This document shows, piece by piece, positions 6,834 through 14,069 of a DNA stretch of 15,209 bases (position 1 is the stretch's first letter; each line of letters opens with the position of its first letter). The DNA lies in contig PEXO01000321.1 of NCBI GenBank assembly GCA_002779045.1, forward strand, positions 17,975-33,183, read 5' to 3'. The stretch comes from Elusimicrobia bacterium CG08_land_8_20_14_0_20_59_10 (GTDB lineage: Bacteria; Elusimicrobiota; Elusimicrobia; Elusimicrobiales; UBA9959). A program made the position numbers and the translations under genes. The notes beneath the pieces are model-generated. The model saw only the letters and a program-made list of their open reading frames with translations, was not told the origin of the DNA and searched no databases.

Positions 6834-8446
6834 ACCGCCTCCCTGCGTCCCGCCTTTCCTTTTATTACTCCCTGCCCGCCATACGCGGCCAGCAGCGCCG
6901 CGTGAGCGGCCTTAATGAACGGCCCCGCGCCCGGAGTGATATAGCAGCGCATCATATCCAGCTCAAAATCGTCCAGGAACCAGTCGCTGCCGCCGGTGAA
7001 CCGCTTGAGCGTCTTGAGGCCGAAGGCGCGCACGCCCGGAGACATGCCGTCCCAGATTTTCAGGAAAGCCCCGGACAGCGAACCGCCGCAGGAGGACACC
7101 GCTATGGCCCTGTACATATTACGCGACCGCGGCGTGGACATCCACACCGTGGAAAAAAGTATCATCAGGGATTCGGTCCTTATCCCGGCGGCTGCGCACT
7201 CCCTGGTGGAAGTTATATTATAGGGCGGGTTCTTTCTGCATTTTATCCCCAGCTCACCCGCCTTATCCCGCATCTGCGTGCCGTGCAGCGGCTGGGTGTG
7301 GAAGAACAGCCTGTAGGTCACCGGCTGCCGCCAGGCCCAATCGAAAGCTTCGCAAAAGTCCCGGAACGTCTCACCGGGAGCCGCGTGCATCAGTTGCATC
7401 GTTATCCTGGTCTTCGGGGCGACGCGGTGCATCAGGGCGAGTTTTTCCTCCACCAGGCTCTTCGGGTAACTGCGGCCCAGTATCTTCTGCACCGCCGGGT
7501 TCACGCTGTTGACCCCCACGTTCATCTCGAAATTTTCATTATTCCAGGCGCGCATCAGCTCCTCGCGCCAATGGTTCAGGTTCGTCTGGAAGATCACGTA
7601 GCAGCCCCCGGGACCGGCGGCCGCGTGGAAGAGCGGGGCCAGCCGCATAGCGCGCTCGTGGTTGAGGAAAGTGTCGGAGTCCGACACAAAAATAAACGAG
7701 GACGGGGTATTTTCGACTATCCGCTTCAGATCTGACTCTATCCGTTTGTAAGAAAAATAACGCAGCCGTTTGGCATTAAGCTCGGTCCAGACGCAATAGG
7801 TGCACTTGTTGGGACAGCCGCGCATCGTTTCATACGGGAAGAACCGTTTGCTCCCGGCACGGACGCCCAGCGACGAAGCGGCGTCCCGGAACGGGGAAGG
7901 GATCACGTTGAGATCCGGCATAACGGGCCTGGACGGGCCCTCGCAAAAGGTTTTTCCGCTGCGCACCAGCACGCCCGGAGTGCCGGCCCACTTCCGTCCC
8001 GACAGGTGCCGGGCAAGCAGTTCGGTAAAAGCGGCCTCCCCTTCCCCGACTACAAGGGCATCAGCCCCGCATTCCCGCAACAGCTCCGCCTTCCGGCCGG
8101 TAGCCTCGGGACCGCCGAGGATCATCCTGATGCGGGGATATTTTTTTTTAACGCGCCGGCACAGGGACCGCACCTTGCCGGAATTCCAGAGATAGCAGGA
8201 AAAAGCCAGTATGTCCGGTTTCCAGGCGGACACGAAATCGAAAGCCAGGCCGGCGTTGAAGCTCAGCAGGTTCAGAGTTTTGATGTCGCACTTCCCGCCA
8301 AGCCGCGCATCGGCGTAGTTCTTAAGGTAACCGACGGCCAGCGACAGCGCGCGGGGATTGCTGTAAAGGTAGCGGGAGATACCTACCACAAGCACGCGGG
8401 GCAGGCGCCTGGCGGCTTCTGTTTTGGGTTCCTTCGCGGAGCGCAT
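6830..8446 (-). CDS. B12-binding radical SAM protein
   Basis: From ATG 8446 this is a 538-residue protein. Residues ~15-150 form a cobalamin-binding-type domain (RVLVVGISRYLY, DILAFSCYLWN, MILGGPEATGRKAELL, ADALVVGEGEAAFTELL). The radical SAM motif MRGCPNKCTYCVW gives C211, C215 and C218. The rest of the barrel follows (FIFVSDSDTFLN, NVGVNSVNPAVQKILGR), then a long C-terminal region of unknown role ending near residue 538. The open frame extends 18 codons further upstream, but those codons run through the promoter-like TGCTAAAAT, so ATG 8446 is preferred; it sits 5 bases after that hexamer. The N-terminal third closely matches the partial gene at 1-625. The gene is transcribed divergently from the synthase operon across a 52-base gap and overlaps the basic protein gene at its 3' end. 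Substrate unknown. Confidence 0.88.
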   Translation of the reverse strand: MRSAKEPKTEAARRLPRVLVVGISRYLYSNPRALSLAVGYLKNYADARLGGKCDIKTLNLLSFNAGLAFDFVSAWKPDILAFSCYLWNSGKVRSLCRRVKKKYPRIRMILGGPEATGRKAELLRECGADALVVGEGEAAFTELLARHLSGRKWAGTPGVLVRSGKTFCEGPSRPVMPDLNVIPSPFRDAASSLGVRAGSKRFFPYETMRGCPNKCTYCVWTELNAKRLRYFSYKRIESDLKRIVENTPSSFIFVSDSDTFLNHERAMRLAPLFHAAAGPGGCYVIFQTNLNHWREELMRAWNNENFEMNVGVNSVNPAVQKILGRSYPKSLVEEKLALMHRVAPKTRITMQLMHAAPGETFRDFCEAFDWAWRQPVTYRLFFHTQPLHGTQMRDKAGELGIKCRKNPPYNITSTRECAAAGIRTESLMILFSTVWMSTPRSRNMYRAIAVSSCGGSLSGAFLKIWDGMSPGVRAFGLKTLKRFTGGSDWFLDDFELDMMRCYITPGAGPFIKAAHAALLAAYGGQGVIKGKAGRREAV

Positions 8447-8451
8447 ATTGT

Positions 8452-8460
8452 ATTTTAGCA
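8452..8460 (-). promoter_or_regulatory. Extended -10 promoter element, probably leaderless start
   Basis: On the minus strand TGC TAAAAT stands 5 bases before ATG 8446, so the transcript would start at about the initiation codon. The surrounding 16 bases (8451-8466) are identical to 632-647 in front of the paralogous gene, though the bases between hexamer and ATG differ. That supports selection on the element itself or recent common ancestry of the two gene starts. No good -35 is seen. Confidence 0.55.
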
Positions 8461-8484
8461 GAAATAACGGGGCAGGGAAAAAGG

Positions 8485-8490
8485 TAGAAT
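8485..8490 (+). promoter_or_regulatory. -10-like TAGAAT for the six-gene right operon
   Basis: TAGAAT lies 8 bases before ATG 8499 with no Shine-Dalgarno between, again consistent with a leaderless or near-leaderless transcript. The -35 region is not convincing. Together with the minus-strand element at 8452-8460 it makes a compact divergent promoter of about 52 bases, close enough for the two polymerases or a shared regulator to interfere. Confidence 0.45.
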
Positions 8491-8498
8491 ACGAAGAC

Positions 8499-9779
8499 AT
8501 GGAAAATCGTGCGGCACGCGAGCCCGGACAACGTCAAAAGGATACCGCCGCGAATTTCGCCGGCAGGCGGAAAAGCAAGGTCGTCCTGGTCGACGGGACG
8601 CTGCGCGAGGGCGAGCAGTCAGCCGGGGTTTTTTTCACCTTCCGCGAAAAACTGGAACTGTTGAGGCTGATGGATAAAGCGGGCGTCCGGATCGCCGATT
8701 GCGGGATGCCGGCGGTCTCGGACGAGGAGTTCCTCACCCTGAAAAAGCTCGTGTCGGCGGGTTTCAGGACCATAAGGATAGGGGCGTCCATCCGCTGCCG
8801 CATTGAGGAAGCGGAGCTTTTTAAAAAGACCGGCGCTACCGATTGCTTTATCATCGTCCCGGTCTCGGACATCCACATCAAGGTCAAATTCGGCATGGAA
8901 AAAGCCGCGTACGCCGGCTATGCGGAGCGCGTCGTGGCTCATTGCGTAAAGCTCGGGATAGAACATGTCCACGTGGTCCTTGAAGACGCGACCCGCGCCG
9001 ACCCGGAATTCATCCTGTTCCTGCTCGGGAAGCTCCGCGGCCGCCCGGTGGAGGCTTTTTACATCTGCGACACGCTCGGCGTCGCCCTGCCCGGGAACAT
9101 CTCGCGGCTCGTCGGCGCGGTGAAAAACGCGCTCTCCCCGGGCTCGGCCGCCGCGGTGGGCGTCCACTGCCACAACGATTTCGGGCTCGCCCTCGCCAAC
9201 ACCCTTGCGGCTTTCGACAGCGGGGCCGCTTTTCTCACATTTACCCAGAACGGCATCGGCGAACGCGCGGGCAACGTTAAATTCCACGAACTCGCGCTCG
9301 CGCTCGCGAGGCTGAAAAAAGTTCCGCTGAAAGTCGATCTCGGCATGATCGCGGAATTATCGGAAGCCGCCGAGAAGATGTCGGGGATCTTCATGTCGCC
9401 GGTCGAGCCCGTGATCGGCTTTAACGCTTACCGCCACGAGAGCGGCATCCATGTCTCGGGGCTTTTAAGGAACCGGAAGGTCTATGAGGAATTCAGGCCC
9501 GAGGCGATCGGCCGCAGGAACGAATTCGTCCTCGGGAAGCATTCCGGGGTCTGCCTCATCGATAAATTGCTCGGAGAATTCTTCTCCGGGCTGAAATTCA
9601 GCCCGGCCGAAAGGTCCTCGATCCTGAAAACGGTAAAAGAAACGCGGGTGAAGGCGGGAAAAGCCGGGAACGCGAAAATGCGGAAAACGCTTTCCGGCTT
9701 TTACTCGTCCGCGCTCGGCGGGCTTTCGAACCGCGACTTCGTTGAAATAGTGAGATCGCTGGTCCGGGAACGCGTCTGA
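8499..9779 (+). CDS. Homocitrate / 2-isopropylmalate synthase-like acyltransferase
   Basis: A 426-residue DRE-TIM metallolyase-family enzyme, expected to condense acetyl-CoA with a 2-oxo acid. The metal and catalytic block DGTLREGEQ is at residues 32-40, the metal-binding HCHND at 223-227, and GIGERAGN at 252-259. ESGIHVSG (314-321) and LGKHSG (345-350) are typical of the homocitrate synthase (NifV/Lys20) and short IPMS branch. EDATRAD (162-168) is also conserved. The LeuA regulatory domain is absent; only ~75 residues follow LGKHSG, so leucine feedback control is unlikely. The open frame starts further upstream, inside the divergent promoter, but ATG 8499 is preferred for its position after TAGAAT. 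It overlaps the next gene by one base. Whether the partner is 2-oxoglutarate, pyruvate or another 2-oxo acid cannot be read with confidence, so no symbol is given. Confidence 0.88.
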   Translation: MENRAAREPGQRQKDTAANFAGRRKSKVVLVDGTLREGEQSAGVFFTFREKLELLRLMDKAGVRIADCGMPAVSDEEFLTLKKLVSAGFRTIRIGASIRCRIEEAELFKKTGATDCFIIVPVSDIHIKVKFGMEKAAYAGYAERVVAHCVKLGIEHVHVVLEDATRADPEFILFLLGKLRGRPVEAFYICDTLGVALPGNISRLVGAVKNALSPGSAAAVGVHCHNDFGLALANTLAAFDSGAAFLTFTQNGIGERAGNVKFHELALALARLKKVPLKVDLGMIAELSEAAEKMSGIFMSPVEPVIGFNAYRHESGIHVSGLLRNRKVYEEFRPEAIGRRNEFVLGKHSGVCLIDKLLGEFFSGLKFSPAERSSILKTVKETRVKAGKAGNAKMRKTLSGFYSSALGGLSNRDFVEIVRSLVRERV

Positions 9780-11101
9780 TGGCGACGATCTACAGGAATT
9801 TTTACGAAAAGATCTTCGAGCTGGCGGTCGCCGGAAGCCCGAAGCCGGCCGGCGGATATTACGCGCTCGCCCCCGGCCTTATCCTTGGCCACGATCCCCT
9901 GATCGCCCTGCTGGTGGACGATTTCAGGGAACTGCGGAGAAAAATGCCGCGCGGCGTAAATGGAAAATGCTTCTTTACGGCCGACCATTTTGCCCCCCCC
10001 TCGACCATAGAACGGGCCGGTATATTAAAGAAATTCCTTGATTTTTCCGCTGAAGAAAAGATCCGCACGGTCAAGGTATTCGAGGGGATCTGCCACCAGT
10101 TGCTGGTGGAAAGCCCGCAGGCCCGTCCTTTTTCATTTATCATCGGCTCGGATTCGCACACCGTCACCGCCGGCGCGCTGGCTTCGGTCGCCGCGGGCTA
10201 CGGCTCGATGGATATCCTCGGCGCGCTCGCGACCGGCGCGGTCCGCGAGAAGAAATACCCCGTCATCGGGGTCCGCTTTACCGGGAAAAAGAAGCGTTTC
10301 GTGACCGGCCGCGACATCGGCCTGGAAATAATAGCCAGGATCGGCGAGGGCGGCGCGGCCAACAGGGTCCTTGAATATTCCGACGAAACCGCCGCCCGGA
10401 TACACATCGACGACAGGTTCTCCGTTTCCAACGCCTCCGTCGAATGCGGCGCGTTCACCGGGCTCTTCCGGCCCGACGCTGTTCTCCTGGAATATCTGGC
10501 GAAGCGCGACAACAGGTCCGTAAAAGAGCTCGGGCGCTATTTCTCGGACTATGCCTCGGACGTCGGCGCCGGCTTCGATTCCAGCCTCGGGATAGACCTT
10601 TCCGGGCTGAACCCCAGGGTCGCCCTCCCTCACGATTTTTCCGACATCCGCGACGTTTCGCGCCTCCGCCGCGGCGTGGCGCTGGACCAGGTCTTCATCG
10701 GCTCCTGCGCCTCGGGCAGGCTGCTTGATTTCAAATATATGTGCGACACGCTCGACGCGCTGGGCACAAGGTACAGGAAAACCGCGGTAAAAAAAGCGCC
10801 GCGCGTGAGGCTTATCGTGACGCCCTCTTCGAAGAACATCTACCTCCGGGCCATGCGGGCCGGATACCTGGAAAAACTGGTGAACTTCGGCGCGGTGATA
10901 ACGAATCCGTCGTGCGGGCCGTGCGGCGGCATAGACAAAGGGATACTGGGCGAGAACGAGGTCTGCCTTTCGACTTCCACGAGGAATTTCAGGGGCCGGA
11001 TGGGCCCCTTCAGCTCTGAAATATATATTGCTTCGCCGGTTACCGCCATTCTGAGCGCCTTCACCGGCAAAATAACCCCGCCGGAGGAGGTCTTTAAATG
11101 A
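9779..11101 (+). CDS. Aconitase-superfamily large subunit (LeuC/homoaconitase-like)
   Basis: A 440-residue catalytic subunit of a two-part hydro-lyase, as in isopropylmalate isomerase or homoaconitase. The [4Fe-4S] ligands are present: C310 in VFIGSCASGRLLDF, and C379 and C382 in ITNPSCGPCGG. GSDSHTVTAGAL (123-134) and ADHFAPPST (68-76) are conserved active-site blocks. The usual GSCTNGR is GSCASGR here. The family converts a tertiary hydroxy acid to a secondary one by dehydration and rehydration. Here it would act on the product of the upstream synthase. Its ATG overlaps the synthase stop (TGATG) and its stop overlaps the small-subunit ATG, so the three are translationally coupled. A run of eight C (9993-10000) falls inside the HFAPPS codons and could be prone to slippage. 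The true substrate is open. Confidence 0.88.
   Translation: MATIYRNFYEKIFELAVAGSPKPAGGYYALAPGLILGHDPLIALLVDDFRELRRKMPRGVNGKCFFTADHFAPPSTIERAGILKKFLDFSAEEKIRTVKVFEGICHQLLVESPQARPFSFIIGSDSHTVTAGALASVAAGYGSMDILGALATGAVREKKYPVIGVRFTGKKKRFVTGRDIGLEIIARIGEGGAANRVLEYSDETAARIHIDDRFSVSNASVECGAFTGLFRPDAVLLEYLAKRDNRSVKELGRYFSDYASDVGAGFDSSLGIDLSGLNPRVALPHDFSDIRDVSRLRRGVALDQVFIGSCASGRLLDFKYMCDTLDALGTRYRKTAVKKAPRVRLIVTPSSKNIYLRAMRAGYLEKLVNFGAVITNPSCGPCGGIDKGILGENEVCLSTSTRNFRGRMGPFSSEIYIASPVTAILSAFTGKITPPEEVFK
11083..11090 (+). promoter_or_regulatory. Strong Shine-Dalgarno before the small-subunit gene
   Basis: GGAGGAGG lies 7 bases before ATG 11098, inside the end of the large-subunit gene. It is the best ribosome site in the right operon and fixes this start, suggesting that small-subunit synthesis is kept in step with, or above, the large subunit. 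Confidence 0.7.
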
Positions 11102-11616
11102 AAAGGTCCGGCTCGAGCCTCAGCGGCCGCCTCAAGGTCCTGGGCGACAACGTGAACACCGATCTGATACACAATCCCTTCGATTTCACGATAGAGAGGA
11201 AAAAACTGAATTGTGAGCTCCTGGGCGGTCCGCCGGGAAAGAAAGAAAGGTCCGTCTTTCTAGCCGGCAGGAATTTCGGCCTCGGCTCATCCCGGTTCTC
11301 CACGGTCCTGGCGCTCAGGAACTCGAACCTGGCGGCCGCGCTGGCGGTCTCATTTTCCAGGATATTCGAGCGCAACCTTGCGTGCGCCGGGATCTTCCCG
11401 GTCAAGCTGGCTCCCGGAATTACCGGGACTTTGGGCAGGATCAGGGAAAACGACGCGATCAGGCTTGTTTTCAGCCGGCAGCCGGGCGGTTCTTTTTACA
11501 GCGTTGACGCCGGGCTCGGGAGCCGGAGATTTCCCGCGCTAGGCGCGGTCGACGGCTACCTTTATGAAATAGCCGAATGCGGCGGAATGGCGGAATATCT
11601 TGCGAAAACCAAATAG
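11098..11616 (+). CDS. Aconitase-superfamily small (swivel) subunit, LeuD-like and divergent
   Basis: This 172-residue protein matches the LeuD-type swivel domain. It has LGDNVNTDLI at residues 15-24, the NFGxGSSR block at 59-66, and SRIFERNLACAGIFPVKL at 87-104, a normal length and order. Two features are unusual. The usual GCGSSREH is GLGSSRFS, which keeps the Ser and Arg used in catalysis but loses the Cys and the Glu-His. The substrate-recognition loop after NTD, normally carrying a YLxx-type motif, reads LIHNPFDFTIER. Since this subunit sets substrate choice in the family, the complex may act on something other than isopropylmalate or homocitrate. It follows a strong Shine-Dalgarno and overlaps both neighbours: 4 bases with the large subunit, and 17 with the flavoprotein gene. 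Confidence 0.85.
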   Translation: MKRSGSSLSGRLKVLGDNVNTDLIHNPFDFTIERKKLNCELLGGPPGKKERSVFLAGRNFGLGSSRFSTVLALRNSNLAAALAVSFSRIFERNLACAGIFPVKLAPGITGTLGRIRENDAIRLVFSRQPGGSFYSVDAGLGSRRFPALGAVDGYLYEIAECGGMAEYLAKTK

Positions 11617-12919
11617 CGGCGCTCTTATAGACCTCGCGGTGGTCGGCGGAGGCCTCGCCGGGCTCTCCTGCGCGGTCCGGGCGAGGTTCATTAAATCGCA
11701 CGGCTCGTACCCGATGAAAACCGTAATTTTCGAGGCGTCGCCGGAGATCGGCGGCCTGGCGGCGCTGGCGAACATCAGGGTGACGGGGCCGGGTTTCGGG
11801 ATCTCCGGGAAAGAACTCGTCTCTAAACTGGCCGCCGACGTGAAAAGATACGACATCCCCGTCATAAACTCCAGGATCGTCAAAATAGGATATTCCGGCG
11901 CTTCAGGCCGCCTCGTCCTGACCGGCGCCGGCGGCGAGGTCTATAAGGCGAGAACGGCCGCCGTCTGCACCGGCATGCGGCCGCTCGCGAACGACCGCGA
12001 TTATTTCGGCAAAGGCGTCAAAATAACGTTCATGGGGTATGACAATGTCTGCGGGACGATAGGCGACTGCATAGATAAGAACGACGAAAACGGATTTTTG
12101 ATCTACGGCAACCGGTTTACAGCGAACCTCGTCAATTTCGCGCTGAGCGCGCTTTCAAAGAAATACGGCCCCGGCCGCAGGCGCTATTTCCCGGTTTTCC
12201 TGGTGAACGACCGGGAAAAAGACTTTTTTCGCGCCAACCCCGCGCTCCCGCACGGCGAGCTCTTCAGATTCGGGCGCATATTAAAATACCATGGCGGCGT
12301 GGCGCTCGCGGCGGTCGATATCCTGAACGAAGGTAAAATAAGCCGGCTGAAATTGAGATCGCTGCTCCTGGATTACACTTCTTTCGAATTAAGCCCGGAT
12401 TTCAGCATTATAATGCCCGGGAAGAAGGGCCCGGGAGCGAAGGACGGTTTTTTAAAGATTGATCTTCAGATGAGAACGGCTTTACCCGGAATATTCGCCG
12501 CGGGCGACGTTACGGGACCTTATTTTTGCGCCGCTCGCGCCATTTCGAGCGGCATAACGGCGGCCTTTTCGGCGTATAAAGCGGTCATGGCGCAAAAAGG
12601 AATGCCGGATCCCGGCCTTTTCGCCTACCAAGCCTCGAACCGCCGGTTCGACGCTTCATACCGGGAAGTGCCGGTGCTGAAACCCGCCCGCGGAACAATG
12701 ACGCTTTCTGAAAATTCAAAAATAGAGCGGTTTTTCAAGGCGCGGTTCGCCGGGATCGGGCGCCCGGACCTGAAAAGATTACTTAATGTCACAAACCGGG
12801 ATAAGATCCTCGGCCGCAGCGATTACGCCGAAATTTCCGGGATCCTGAAGGTTTCGCTCGAAGAAGTGATGGTCCTGTTCACGGATATGATACTCGAAAA
12901 ACTTGCGACCATCGCCTGA
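11600..12919 (+). CDS. Thioredoxin-reductase-fold FAD protein lacking the CxxC motif
   Basis: A 439-residue flavoprotein with the N-terminal FAD motif VVGGGLAGLSCA (14-25), the central CTGMRPLAN (123-131), and the FAD-closing GIFAAGDVTG (297-306) followed by AISSGITAAFSAYKAV. These define the thioredoxin reductase/ferredoxin-NADP reductase-like group. Where thioredoxin reductase has CxxC after a GxGVS block, this protein has GYDNVCGTIGDC (C151, C157). The NADPH-domain GxGxxA motif is degenerate (IYGNRFTANL). Residues ~340-439 form an extra C-terminal domain not found in thioredoxin reductase. The start is probably TTG 11600, because no ATG or GTG precedes the FAD motif in frame; it overlaps the preceding gene by 17 bases. 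Electron donor and reaction are unknown. From context it may oxidise or reduce the hydratase product. Confidence 0.8.
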   Translation: MRKPNSGALIDLAVVGGGLAGLSCAVRARFIKSHGSYPMKTVIFEASPEIGGLAALANIRVTGPGFGISGKELVSKLAADVKRYDIPVINSRIVKIGYSGASGRLVLTGAGGEVYKARTAAVCTGMRPLANDRDYFGKGVKITFMGYDNVCGTIGDCIDKNDENGFLIYGNRFTANLVNFALSALSKKYGPGRRRYFPVFLVNDREKDFFRANPALPHGELFRFGRILKYHGGVALAAVDILNEGKISRLKLRSLLLDYTSFELSPDFSIIMPGKKGPGAKDGFLKIDLQMRTALPGIFAAGDVTGPYFCAARAISSGITAAFSAYKAVMAQKGMPDPGLFAYQASNRRFDASYREVPVLKPARGTMTLSENSKIERFFKARFAGIGRPDLKRLLNVTNRDKILGRSDYAEISGILKVSLEEVMVLFTDMILEKLATIA

Positions 12920-12929
12920 AGCAGGGGAC

Positions 12930-14069
12930 ATGCAACATCTCCAATATTCCGAAGAACTGACCGGCTTGCGCGGGGCGATCAAGGATTTCATCCTGAACGG
13001 GGGAACATTGCCGGACAAGGAACGCTCGGATAAGTTCAACGAATTATGCCTGAAAGTTTTCGCTCTTCAGTTCGACAATATAGACTCCTACCATAAGTTC
13101 TGCCTTCAAAAAGGCACCCGCCCCGAAAATACGGCTTTGTTTACCGGGATCCCGGCCGTTCCCGTCCAGGCGTTCAAGGCCGGCGACATCTTTATCTATC
13201 CAGCGGCGGAGGCGCGGGTGACGTTCAAGACCTCGGGGACTTCCGGGCATAAGGCGGGCAGCGCGTATTTCAGCGAGACGGGCGCCGCTCTGGCGTCCCT
13301 TGCTATAGTCAGGAACGCCCGGAACTACCTGTTTCCCGACGGCCTGGACGCCCGGTTCTTCCTTATCTCGCCGACGCCCGAAAGGGCGCCGCACCTCACG
13401 ATGGCCTTCGGCATTACCGAGGTCATGAAAAATACCGGGCCCCACGGCGGGAAGCACTATATCGGTCCCGCCGGGATCTTATGGGACGAGCTTTTTACCG
13501 ACCTGAAGAAGGCGGCGGCCGAAAATGTCCCGGCGGCGGTGATCGGACCTTCGTTCGGCGTGGTTTTCATGCTAGACAGGATGGCCGCCGGAGGCATGAA
13601 ACTCAAGCTGCCCCCCGGGTCGCGGCTTCTCGACGCCGGCGGCTTCAAAGGTAAAAGCCGCGAGATCAGCAGGACGGAAATGGTCGAAGCGGCCGGTGAA
13701 ATGCTCGATATACGGCCGCAATACTGCGTAAACACGCTCGGGATGAGCGAGCTCGGCACGCAATACTACGACAACAACCTCAGGAATTTTATTTTAAACA
13801 GGGAATTTCCCGTATACAAAGAGAATCCGCACTGGGCGAAGACCTTCGTGGTCGATCTCCGGGATTTCCAGGTCATTCCCGAAGGCGACGAAAGCCGCAC
13901 GGGGGCGCTTTTACATTTCGACCTGACCAATATCGACCGCGCGCTCGCGATCTTGACGGACGATCTCGGCCGGTACAGGGGGTCCGGCTTCGAGATCTGC
14001 GGCAGGATAGCCGCCGACGACATAAAAGGCTGCTCCGTGACCATCGAGGAGATGCTGACAAAGAAATGA
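12930..14069 (+). CDS. LuxE-like acyl-protein synthetase
   Basis: A 379-residue member of the LuxE family, which activates a carboxylic acid with ATP as acyl-adenylate and passes it through a cysteine to a LuxC-type reductase. Visible family features are IPAVPVQAFK (74-83), the nucleotide-binding TFKTSGTSGHKAG (98-110), GMSELGTQYYD, and a C-terminal CGRIAADDIKGCSVTIEEM. Its GCS cysteine (C368) matches the acyl-accepting Cys near the LuxE C-terminus. Length equals the family norm (about 370-380). ATG 12930 is preferred, 10 bases after the previous stop; AGGGGA directly precedes it but is closer than usual. A TTG at 12903 in the same frame, overlapping the previous gene, would add 9 residues. 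Its stop overlaps the LuxC start (ATGA). No luciferase genes are nearby, so bioluminescence is not implied. Confidence 0.88.
   Translation: MQHLQYSEELTGLRGAIKDFILNGGTLPDKERSDKFNELCLKVFALQFDNIDSYHKFCLQKGTRPENTALFTGIPAVPVQAFKAGDIFIYPAAEARVTFKTSGTSGHKAGSAYFSETGAALASLAIVRNARNYLFPDGLDARFFLISPTPERAPHLTMAFGITEVMKNTGPHGGKHYIGPAGILWDELFTDLKKAAAENVPAAVIGPSFGVVFMLDRMAAGGMKLKLPPGSRLLDAGGFKGKSREISRTEMVEAAGEMLDIRPQYCVNTLGMSELGTQYYDNNLRNFILNREFPVYKENPHWAKTFVVDLRDFQVIPEGDESRTGALLHFDLTNIDRALAILTDDLGRYRGSGFEICGRIAADDIKGCSVTIEEMLTKK

Noticed and set aside
6256..6915. Plus-strand open frame (219 codons) over the basic-protein gene
   Set aside because: Ser/Arg-rich low-complexity translation with no motif; the minus-strand frame has a Shine-Dalgarno and an ATGA overlap with a real gene.
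8619..9287. Minus-strand open frame (222 codons) opposite the synthase
   Set aside because: The opposite strand carries a complete synthase with all catalytic motifs; this frame is a shadow.
8499..9779. Nitrogenase-linked homocitrate synthase (nifV)
   Set aside because: Sequence resembles that branch, but no nif genes are near, and nifV does not need an adjacent aconitase pair.
8499..11616. Plain leucine biosynthesis (leuACD)
   Set aside because: No leuB, no LeuA regulatory domain, divergent small-subunit motifs, and coupling to LuxE/LuxC argue against it, though it cannot be fully excluded without the rest of the genome.
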